Shown here: positions 12,343-23,400 of the stretch, in pieces
How the letters are laid out: each line of letters begins with the position of its first letter
Numbering within the stretch: the first letter of the stretch is position 1
NCBI GenBank assembly: GCA_020091685.1
Contig: CM034598.1
Span: 18,705,362-18,769,361 of the forward strand
Length of the DNA: 64,000 nucleotides
Reading direction: 5' to 3'
Origin: Lutjanus erythropterus
Lineage: Eukaryota; Chordata; Actinopteri; Lutjaniformes; Lutjanidae
Program-made: the position numbers and the translations under genes
The notes under the pieces: model-generated
What the model saw: only the letters and a program-made list of their open reading frames with translations
What the model was told of the DNA's origin: nothing
The model's database searches: none

Positions 12343-12822
12343 TTTCAAGTGAATGGTGACCAGTTTTCAAACATAAAAAAACAACAGAATAAAAACATAA
12401 AATGCCTCTGTACTGCTTGTCTGGTGTACTCCAAGCCCAACACGCCAAGTTGACCAAAGAAATGCCCCAAATCTTCAACCACAATCTTCAGCCACATGCA
12501 CACTGTCTGAACTGGGTGTGTGTGGTGTGACATTGTGCAAACAGCATGTCGGGACTTTAGGAGGCCTGGATTATGCCAGACAAACAGTATGGAGGAATTT
12601 TATGCTTTTTTTCCTATGTTTTTTTTTTTCTTTTTGAAAACTGGTCATGTTCACTTACATTGATTGGGAGATTCTGCAACACTGTTTTCCTGTGAAACTC
12701 CAGCATTTCCAGTGTTTTGCGGACTAACAAAACTCCAGCAGTGTTTTGTGGACTAACAAAATAAACCCAACCCTCAATCAGCATGAGGGTAAGAAGATAA
12801 TGAGGGTGAGTTATCCCTTTAA
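12343..12822 (+). mobile_element. Rearranged, partly palindromic TTAA-type MITE
   Basis: Related to the element at 22260-22762. The left part (about 12350-12440: GAATGGTGACCAGTTTTCAA, then CTGTACTGCTTGTCTGGTGT) recurs inverted at about 12563-12655. The right end continues as the reverse complement of the outer arm of the 22-kb copy, through a duplicated GTTTTG(C/T)GGACTAACAAAA block to GTTATCCCTTTAA. The outer end of the left arm is missing. The duplicated flank (16.7-17.1 kb) lacks the insertion, so it landed after the segmental duplication. Confidence 0.65.
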
Positions 12823-13746
12823 GAGTCTTTTGAGGGGAACAAATGATTTGCCAGTGTGTGCTCAGTTGAAAAAGTAGCACATTTAACAGCATAATTTCTG
12901 TGGATGCAAAAATGGTCACCCAAAAGAGAAGGTAAGAGTGTTTTAATGGTTAAAATGTATGAATTAATTTCTATCCCTACAAGGACTGAGAACAAACAAC
13001 AGGAGTGAAGACAGTATGATGATAACCTTCCATCTCTGTCTAATCATCAAAATGAAAAAATCGTTTGTTCTCACTAAAATGACATATGTTGTGCTGAGTT
13101 GTGTAGTTGCATTATTCCAAATGTTTCCTACAGTGGACAAACCCAAAGATATCCATAATTTATCATGGCAATGGTACATTTCCTACTAGCCACTATTTGC
13201 TATAACTCTCGGAGAAACATGGGATATATTAGATATGTCTGAGAGAGAGGACGGAGGGGAATTGTGACTAAGTGCAATGTGAATAAAACTTTACCTCTTC
13301 CACGAACATGAGTTATGTCAGATAGATTTTCATTGGCAATGATGTTAGTTTAACGATGAATACAACAACTCCCATGATCCCATGCTACTTCAAAACATCA
13401 TACCTCATCTTTTGTTGTTTTAATGTGAGAGACCCAGTGGCAGAACTTCTATATTGTGTGTTTAAGTCTTCAAGAGAGGTAGAGAATAAGTTATAGTGTT
13501 GTTTGCTTTAAGTGTTTCAATTTACTGTATATTTATGGTACATACATTTTAGCACACCATGGCCTCCTTTAGTAACCTTTTTCCTTTAAAGGGCAAGATC
13601 TGCCAAAACACTGCTGTGAAAAAAAGCAGTCCAAACATTGCAGTAAGTGATCAAGTAATTGGGCACTCATGTGGGAGTGAGATATAGAATATAAATAAGA
13701 CTGGAAATTATTACTGACTTTACAATAAAAGTAATTTTCATAGCAG

Positions 13747-16248
13747 GAAAAATTGACCCAGTCCCTCATGATAAGGTTCATTTTCATTGCAGGGAGAATT
13801 CAAAGCCTTCCTGGGAGTGGGAAACATTGGCAGGGTGGCAGTTATTTTCTTCCTCACCATAGCCATAATACTCGTGTGTGTCATTCAGATTCATTTTACA
13901 CATCCTTGGAATACATGCAGTTCATACTGAACAATTTTGCAGACTTTTGGCATGCTTGTGTGGACATATACACACATGCACACACGCATAACGTATGATC
14001 CCCTCCCGGCTAAACAGCTGACATTGAACATTCAAAATTATTTAACTGAAATGAATCAAAAACAGTGTGCAGAGTTGTATAATATTCTCTCGGACTCATT
14101 AAGTTACTTAATATTTTCCTTTTTTTTAAACCAGGGACACAATTTGTGAACTTTAACAGCGTCTACCTTTAGTGACTGCCAGCCATACAAGAATAACAAA
14201 CATCTGCAGATTTCTCTGAGGGACTCCTGTGTGAAACAGTGTGTGCCGTGACGTGTGTTGAATTTATTTAAGTTCTCAGCCAGGAAACCTTCTGAACTCA
14301 CTTATCTATTAATTGGTATCAAATAAAATGTACCTAATTCTTTAAAGGAGCAAATCATTGGGTCCTACGGTTCTCAGATTGTAGTGAAAAGGGCAGATGC
14401 AAGATGCAAATATATCCCAGAAATTGATTCATTCCCTTTTCTTATTTTGAGTCTTGTTTTTCAAAGTAAACGTGGCACGGAAAAGCTTGTGTAAGGTTTA
14501 TATTTGGCGACATGATTCCTCCTTCTGGACACATTAATGTCAAAATGTTAGAGGAGAAGATGTCACCCTGAATACAGTGTACGCTCATCAATGTCCAAAG
14601 TTCGTTTGTGTTTGTCTCTGTTACAATAATGAATCGCTGTCATACATACAATCTCAAAATTTGAGTCCATAAAAATTATGTTTAACACATTTTTCTTTAG
14701 TATCAATATTATGTATTTGGTATATTTTAGGCCAAATTCAAATATCACAAACAAGCAAAAAAACACATGAATAAATTTTGGGCCTCTTTGTTTTTTTTTT
14801 TCCAAGAACTCACTGTGAAACCTGTTATGCTGAATTTCACTTCAATGTTTCTCTCAGATTTCAATGAAAGACAATTGCTCTTTCTGTTTCTGTTCCAGTT
14901 CAGTTTTCCAAGCTTTTGTATCATTAAATATAGATTCACCACAATACTGATTTTGTTCCTGTTTTGGTTGAGTATTTTTTTCCTATGAATTAGGAAATCA
15001 GAGGGAGGCATCATCTCTGAATCATTGAGGAAAATACCCTTCATGTGGCTGTGAGACTGTTCGCAGGAATTTTAAACGTCACTTGGCAAATTTACATGAC
15101 ATCTTATAATAGCTGTAGTATGTAATCTTCTCTTTTATTGCTGTCTGTTTGTGTGGGGTGCACACGCATTAAAGAGTAGAAGCTCTCATGGTGTACAAGT
15201 CAAGTTAAATAAGAAATCTTTTTGGATGTGGATTTGATTTGGAGCTAAATTCAACAGGTGTGACAGTACATAAATGACTAAATCCATCAAGATGATGATT
15301 CTATAGTTACATAAGTTTACTAAAAGAGGTCACTTAGTAGAGCGCAGATCTCCACCAAGCAAAGTTTTAAGTAAACTTATTTGTGTATTGTAAGTGCTCT
15401 TATTTAGATGTATGTTACATTTTTAATTAAGTGTTTTTGTATGAAATAGTCTTGAATTCACCTCCATTTAAACACTGATATTTACAAAGATTACATTTAT
15501 TTAGATTATTTTGTTATTTATTTGGGGCATTTCAAGGAACCAGGCAACTTTCCAGCAATATAATATAAAAATCTACACTTTTGGAAAAGCTCAGAAAAGC
15601 TGAAATTCTAAATAAATTACACTTGATGTTCCTTATTCACAGGTCAGAGCCTGGATGTCCCAGTAGAAGTTGTAGATATTCAGAAGGTTTTAAACAAACC
15701 AAATTTCATGAAAATTGGCTCAGAATTATGTGAGTTACAGTCGATTATGTAGCGTAGTCTGCATCTCTCGTGTGTTTACTAGTGGTCCATGCAGACACAT
15801 AGTGGAGATGACGGGGAAACGAACAAGGATTTATTCATGTCATATCGTGCCTAGCTTTAGGGGATAATAACATATTGGGTATAGACTTAATCTCCAGATG
15901 CCTTGGTTTAAAATGAAACAAAGCTTTTTTTTTTTTATGGATGTCAGTTTTTGAGCCACAACAAAGGCCAAAATGTGGCCTACAACAGACTGAGTAAGCC
16001 TTGTTTTTAGCTGAGCAGTTGCAGCCCTTAGTGCCCACTTTAGAGAAGTGAGTAGTCAGCAATTGGTATAAAACAGAGCAGTCAATAAAATAGTTTTTCC
16101 AAGTTTTTTTTTTTAAATTGTAAATCACAGAAACCACGGGAGATATTTGTGAATACAGTCATAAATTTGCACAAAAAATATTAGGCCGATGAGTCCAGTA
16201 TGTGAGATAAGTTGCAGACAATAGCTCCAGCCGTGTGCGTGTACACAT

Positions 16249-16282
<34 letters not shown>

Positions 16283-17240
16283 ACACACAGCTGCATGATC
16301 TCACCCAGGCCCACGCCTGGCAGAGATAATTGACAGTAATATAAAAGCATTGTATTTTTTTAAAAATGCGAGATAGTTCACTTAGTCAACTCAAGCTGCA
16401 CTGCTATACACAAACACATCATGCCTCACTCTCCACAACCACGCACCAAACACACCCTCCCACTTTGTCTTTTTTAGCTGCAAAATTTCCCATCTCTTCC
16501 TCTGCCCTCTCAATGCCACTGCTGCCCTGCATTATTGCTACCTGTGTTTCAGCCCCACCACCACCCCAGCATCCGCCTCTCTGGGGTTTAAGATGTTTGC
16601 TCATCACTCCCTAATATCTCCATGTAAAAATATCTGCAGGAAGTAATGAGGTTGGAGCCTAGACGCCCAACTCTTAACCATGTTCTGCTGGTGAAATAAA
16701 CATTTCAAAAGCGAGCTGTCCGACTGAACTGCAGTAGTTAGTTGTACCAGCAACATGTTTGTGGGAGTGATCAAAGAGGAAGTTCCATGCTGGGTTACTA
16801 AACATCCTGCAGACTCACATGTTTACTCAGCAGTCTAAGACACATACAAAAGTCCATGACCCTAGAGTAAACCAGACTTTCCTTTTTAGTCAGTACTATA
16901 TTTTAGGACCTAGTAAGTACACATTTTTGGAAATGAAGAGGATTAGATATAAAACAATTTTGTGTTAGTGCTCATATACTGACAGTAAAAGTTAACAAGT
17001 GTTCCGAGTTATTTTGAATATTTTCAACTGGAATGAATTTTCCAGCGTGTAAATTTCTGTGGGTAGAAAGCTGCTCTCCCAAAAGAGAAGTGACGAGTTT
17101 GAATGGTTAAAATGTCATAAGTGCCTTTCTGCCCGAATCACAACATGGATTGAGAGACAAACAAGGACAAGCGGGAGTGAAGTGAGTATGTTGACCTTGA
17201 TTCCGTCTCTGTCTAATCATCAAAATGAAACAGTGTACCC
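13747..17240 (+). repeat. Duplication unit 2: between the decayed TIM copy and gene B
   Basis: Downstream partner of 10300-13190. Its last matching block ends about 210 bases before the gene B start codon, so the 5' flank of gene B descends from the same ancestral sequence that lies 3' of gene A. This supports tandem gain of TIM genes followed by loss of the middle copy. Unit 2 also holds a CA microsatellite (about 16250-16277) and otherwise non-coding AT-rich DNA. Confidence 0.65.
13748..13930 (+). pseudogene. Decayed TIM-like transmembrane exon (middle gene copy)
   Basis: Bases from about 13748 copy intron plus exon 6 of gene A with only a few changes over about 115 bases, including the acceptor TTTTCATTGCAG. 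The exon would start at 13793 and read GEFKAFLGVGNIGR followed by a similar hydrophobic helix. A deletion of about 45 bases relative to gene A removes the GTAAGT donor, so the frame runs on to a stop at about 13928. No signal, IgV or tail exon is recognisable between 13190 and 14300. Best read as the remnant of a third TIM gene or a copied fragment. Confidence 0.75.
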
Positions 17241-17371
17241 CTTCTAGATTAAGGAACCAAAACCACAGAAAAGGAAATGGCTCTTTTCCACATTCCTCTT
17301 CTGCCGGCAGAAATTGTTTGTGTGAGCATCTCAAGGACGGCATCATGTGATCTGAAAAGTTTTCAAAGCTG

Positions 17372-17388
17372 AAACCACGCTGTGGTTT
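17372..17388. promoter_or_regulatory. Candidate paired RUNX site in the gene B promoter
   Basis: AAACCACGCTGTGGTTT is a near-perfect inverted pair of RUNX-type YGYGGT sites about 65 bases before the gene B ATG. RUNX factors control many blood-cell genes, so the placement is suggestive. No TATA box is evident. Motif reading only. Confidence 0.35.
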
Positions 17389-17450
17389 GGTTTAGTGCTG
17401 CTCAGCAGGTGAACTAAATCCTTTAACTGACTCTGAGACAAGAAAGTAAA

Positions 17451-20400
17451 ATGATCTTTTTAGATAGAAGACATCTCCCTCTGTGCTGCAATTTCTTCTT
17501 TTGTGTACTCATAGGTGAGACATTTTAATTCAGTGATGACTAAAAGTTTTTTATTTAATATATCCTGCCAAATATTCCTTATTGCCTCTCTATCTTTTCA
17601 GGAGGTGTGTCTGCAAAAGACATCATAGCCACAGTGGGAACAGATGTTACTTTGCCATGCAACTATGATGCCCAGTACTATGGTAAGCTTTCTACATGCT
17701 GGGGCCGAGGGGCCATCCCCAACAGTGGCTGCGCAAATGAGGTGATCAAGACAGATGGGACATCAGTGACCAGCAGACTGTCAGAGCGTTACCTGTTCAT
17801 GAATGATCTTGGTAGCGGTGATGTGTCATTGACCATCAGGCAGGTTGAAGAGGGTGACTCTGGGATGTACGGCTGCCGTGTGGACATACCAGGCTGGTTC
17901 AATGATCAGAAAACCCAGCTGACTCTGACAGTACTGGCAGGTGAGACCCACAGGGATGAATTATAGTCTATAAATAAGAGGAAAAAAGTATGTCAGTATA
18001 ATATGTGATAAAAATTCAAAGTTTAATTACAGACTCCCTGCGTGTTGGAAAAATATCTTAGTGGACGTCTGCAAATTCTGTCATTTAAGAAGCTGGAACG
18101 AGTTTCGTTTCACAAATTTAGCTTCATCAATTACTGAAACAATAGATTGATTGTAAAAGGACGTTTTAGTTTTTATAATTAATTAATTAACTGTTTCAGC
18201 ACTATACTACACAGCACTGAAGTGATAAACAGACAAACAAACAACAAAGTACAGTTTTGAGGTACTTATATCTATTTCTGCTACTTTATACTTCTATTTT
18301 GCTACATTTCAGAGGGAAATTTTGTACTTTTTAATCCACTACAAGTAATTGATAATGTTAATAACTAGTGACTTTGCAGATACAGATTAATAATACAAAA
18401 TTAAGATGAAATTATGATGTAATATTCTTAAGAATAAGACTTTATGGCTCCCTAGGGAGAAATTCACAAGCTACCATGCAAATTAAGTATATAGAGTGGT
18501 TAAAATATGTCCCAGTCATATAATATTATTCTGAAATGGCCTATCCTGCATACTGAGTACTTTTACATTTGGTACCTTAGGTACTTTGATACAAGTACTT
18601 CTATGTTTTTACTTAATTGAAAATTTTAATGCAGGATGTAGCCCTACTTGTAATTCTACAATGTGGTCTTTCTGCTTTTACTATGAGTTCTGAGTACTGA
18701 GCATTGTATTTAGTTTTTGGTTTTTTTTAGTACGCCCTAATCCTCTGAAGGTGGAGATGAGAGAGGTGAAGGAAAGAACTGTCACAGTTCGCTGGACTCC
18801 TCCGTTTGATGGCGGCAGGCCCATCACATCCTACAGCATCGACCTCAAAAACAAACAGGGTAAGCAAGCACAGGAGGCACAGCCCAATTAACAGAATTTA
18901 AACATTAGACAGTTAATTACATATTGTAATGAACTTTAGAGTATGCAGTGTGGTTTTTATCTATGCATTCCTGTTGCACAGCATCCTGGAGTACTGCAGT
19001 AAGAACTGAAGTCTCAAATCCTGAACTGACTCAGGTGACTTTGGTGGATTTGCGTCCAGCCAAGACCTACAACCTGCGCATGTTCGCCACCAACAGTGTG
19101 GGCATGAGCGAGCCCAGCAATGCTCTGACAGTCACAACCAAAGAAGCAGGTGAAGTCAGGATTTCTTAATTTAAAAAAAAAGAAAAAAAGATTAGAATTA
19201 TCCAGGGCAAAAATAAATCATTTTGATAGATCTTCCCATAAAAGTTTGTTTTCCCTTCAGCACCAGAGGGTCCTCCTCTAGATATGCAGCTGGAAGCCCT
19301 TACTTCTAAGAGCATTAAAGTCACTTGGAAGGTAGGGGGCATATTAACATTTTTGACCGAAAAGCCAAATGGCAAGTAAATTTTACCAGCCACTAAAGAG
19401 ATTAGACTATTGTTGTTTTCTTCATAGCACTTTGCTGGAGGCTCGAAACTTTATTTACACATTCAACAACCTTCTCAAAAGGTATTTTCTGAGATTAAAA
19501 AAGGCTACAGATGCCTACATATTGCCTTTTTTTTATCCAGGATTAGTGGCTGGACACAGTTTAACATACATTATATATGTAGAAGGTGAAACATTTTATG
19601 CCTGTATTATAAAAGTGTTTGTGTTCTCTTGACTAGCCTCCGAGGCCTGAACTCAGAAATGGTGTTCTTCGGAGTTACAGCATCAGCTACAGAGAGTATG
19701 ACCCCGCAGGCAGACAGTTCAAAAGGTGGCAGCATGTAAGTGTGACTGCGACACAGGACATAGAGAGTGTCGTCCTGAATAACCTGAAGCCTTCCACCAG
19801 CTATGGCGTGCTTGTACAGGCCAAAACAAATGCAGGAATAGGACCTGCCTCAACTGCGCCTCTCTGCTCCACTCTGGATGAAGGTGAGCTGGAAGGGACA
19901 AGAGGATACCAGTCCAAATCTGACTAAAAACATGAACTGAATTGTCATTTTGATGCATATTTATACTGAAATAATGTATTTTATTCTGTTTCAAGTTCAC
20001 ACAACTACAACTACAATAGCTTCAACTAAGTCTACTTCCACTACTGCTACACAGTGGATAAAAGACACTACAGATCTCACTCCAGGTATGTGTATTCGGT
20101 TGGTGAAACTTAACATTTTGAAAATGATGAAAATAAAAGATTGATCATGACTGGGAAATATATTTTTTTATTCTGTCCAAAGTTCATACAACTTCAACAG
20201 CTGAGCCTGTTACTGCTGCCACAGTCTGGGAAGAAACCTCTACAAGTATTATGTCAGGTACTTCATATGTTTTAGCTTTTAGCCTCTCATTAACTGGTGA
20301 AACTCTGATTAAAATCCATTTGGTCGAGTAAAATTTGTCTCTCACTATGAAAATTGCAAACATTTGGCATGAGGTCATTAAGAAACTGTTAAAAGTTGTT

Positions 20401-23400
20401 CCACTGACTCTGAATTAATGTTACTGTTTCTCACTAAGTTTTTTTTTTACTTTCATCCAAATTAACTTGGGCCCAAACAGACGTTAGAGCACACAGGTGC
20501 TGTTCTGTGTCCAATAGGAACAGATCTATTATTCACAGCTCCAGGTTCTGTCTGTATTAAACTCACATCACAAACTTGGGAGTGATTTTAAATTCTGGTT
20601 TAAATTTCAGTTCTCATTTTAACAACATAACAATGTCATTAAGACTTCCTTTTTTAAATACTGCCAGTCAGACCTTTCTTAAAAAGATGTGCAAACACTC
20701 ACACTCACACTTTTATCACTAGCCACTCAGACTACTGGCTCCTACTGCTAACTCCTTATTTACTGGATTACCTGAAAAGTCAATAAGAAAACTACAGCTA
20801 GTTCAGACTGCTGCAGCCAGAATGTTCACTAAAACAAAGATAATGGAAATGAAAATGGATCACTTTACTATTGATACTTGGTGGGAGGAAACTAAAGTCT
20901 TTTTTTGTTTTTTTTCTGTTAATCTGGCTTTTAACTGGGAGTTAAAAGGGAGTAATGGGAGTAATGTTATAACCGTACTTTTTAAGCTTCAGTCATTGGA
21001 TTTTTACATTTTCTCCCCTGATGGTTCTTTAACATAATTCTATTTAATTCTTCTATGTGAAACTATCTGGGCTGCATCTGTGTATGAAAAGTGCTATATA
21101 AATAAAGCTAAGCTGAGATGAGTTGAGTTGTACATGATTATTACAATCCGTCGTTCTATTGAGAAAAAATGTTTGAATTCAATAATTAAAATGAGCTGTA
21201 TAAGAAAACATCTTTGTTAAATGTCTCTGCTCTGTGCTTTATAGTGCCCCCAGATCCCCCAGTGGTTGAGTTAAAGGAGGTCAAAGATAATACAATTTCT
21301 CTTTTATGGACTCATGGGTTTGAAGGTGACAGCCCCATTACTGGATATTACCTGGAGTATAAAGCGGTTAATGGTGAGAAAACATTTCAATAGAGTAATT
21401 AAATTGTTGCCACTTCACCGTAATTCAACTGTGAAAGATAAACCTCCGTTCTTAATCCTCTTGGCATTTGGTAATATTGTGCAAAATCTTTTTTTTTTTT
21501 TTTTTCACAGCCTCGTGGGATTACACAAAGACAGTTGTAGACTTTAGTCCCAACCAGACAGAGGCCACAATAATAGAGATAAATCCCTCAACATACAACA
21601 TCCGCATGTTTGCTAAGAACAGTCTGGCCACCAGTAAACCCAGCAATGTCCTCACCATCACCATCAGAGAAACAGGTGCAGTGTTTTCTGATTCTACCAA
21701 CTGTATTCTTCATTCATACTGTCTCAATTTTATGTCACTGTCATACATGAGGAAGAACAGGACTGACTCTTTACCATAAGTGTTACTATGATTCTGTGGT
21801 TCATTAACAGTGTCAGAGTAATTGGCTAGCTGTTGCAGACCACTGGAAATGTGCTGCTCCATTCAACCATTGTACTGTTGATGTATTGTTTTAGCATGTT
21901 TAGCAGCACTTTCAAAACTTCCTCTTCGCTAAGTTCCTTTGTGGTTTATGTGTCTGGCAGGACATCAGAGGGATGATCTCGTTACCACCATATCTACTGA
22001 CACTCACGCTGCTGTAAGTATGAAAGACATATATTTTATAAGACTTCAGTAACACCAGTGGTGGAGGAAGTATTCAGACACTTTACTTAAGTAAAAATAC
22101 TACCACACTGTAAAATACTCTGTTAAAAGTTAAAGTCTTGCATTGAAAACGTTACTTGAAAAAATGTATTAATGTATTATGGTGGTCAAAAGAATCATTG
22201 ATAGCCTTCTCTTTCAATACCTTGTGTTAAAAACAATACAATGCCCATTAATTAATTAATTGCTTAAAGGGACAGTTCATCCAAAAATGAATCTTCAGTC
22301 ATTATCTACTCACCCTCATGCCTTAGTCTACAAAACACTGCTGGAGGTTCACAGGAAAACGGTGTGGCAGAATCTCCCAAACAATGGAAGTGAATGGTGA
22401 CTAGTTTTGAAACATAAGAAAACAACTGAAAAAATAAAATAAAATAAAATAAAATAAAATGCCTCTATACTGCTTGTCTTGTGTAAATCAAGTCTTCTGA
22501 AGCCCCAACCTGCCAGGTTGACATGAAAGACATCATTTACACCGTGTTTCTAGCCTGTGTCTTCACTGCAGATATTTAGTTTTGAGCCACGTTCACATTC
22601 ACATGCTGAACTTGGTGTGTGTGACAGTGTACGAACGGCATGATGGAACTTTAGGAGACTTGGATTACACCAGAAGTGCAGTATGGAGGCATTCCAAACT
22701 TCAATTGGCATGCCGTTGTATAGATAACAACTTTTCATTTTCGGTTGAGCTATCCCTTTAACTAATAAATTAATTAATAATTGATAATTAAGGAAAAAAA
22801 TGATAAAAGTTAAAAATTCTAGTACTGTGACAGCTCTATTAAGTATTATCAGGAATGTGTACTTCAAGAATCAAAAGTAAAATTTCACTCAAGACAAAAG
22901 TGGCCTGTGGTTGTTACAGAATTATATTTTATATCATTACATTATTATTTCTTCTGCACTGATGTAAAAGCTTGATGTTACTGTTTTAGTTGGTTGCAGT
23001 GGAGCTAATTATTTTGAACAGGACAGCAAGTAATGATTATTTTCATTATGGATTAATCTACTGATTATTTTATTGATTGTTCAACTGATTGATTGTTTTG
23101 TGTGTAAAAATTCAAACCAACCAATAGTACAAAATTCAAAATGATTAAAAATAATTTTTTTAAAAATATTAAAATAATACACAAGGAAAACCAGCAAAAT
23201 CTTTACATTTGATGCCTTGTAAAAATGTTAAGCTATCTTTCTAAGGCACCAGTATAGAACAAAAACAGAGCTAGAAGGAGAGTGAATAATGGACTTAATT
23301 TTCATTCATTAGGTGACCAGATGCTCGATTTCAAATGAATGCTAATGTTTCTCTGTAACCACAGCATGCAGAAAATTTTTGTTTGCTAACTTTGGTGGCG

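Larger units (their letters stand above)
10300..13190 (+). repeat. Duplication unit 1: 3' flank of gene A
   Basis: Blocks here recur in the same order at 13.75-17.24 kb. Matches: 10302-10495 with 13747-13905; 10985-11080 with 14495-14585 (both with ACTGGAC/TCTGGACAC and TTTCACCCTGAATA-type text); 11775-11930 with 14935-15060 (TTCCTGTTTTGG, TCTATGAATT, AAAATACCCT); 12205-12345 with 16730-16885 (GGAAGTT, CTCAGCAGTCTAAGA, AGTAAACCAG); 12905-13075 with 17065-17235 (CCCAAAAGAGAAG, TGTCTAATCATCAAAATGAAA). Most blocks are well diverged, indicating an old tandem duplication. Confidence 0.7.
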
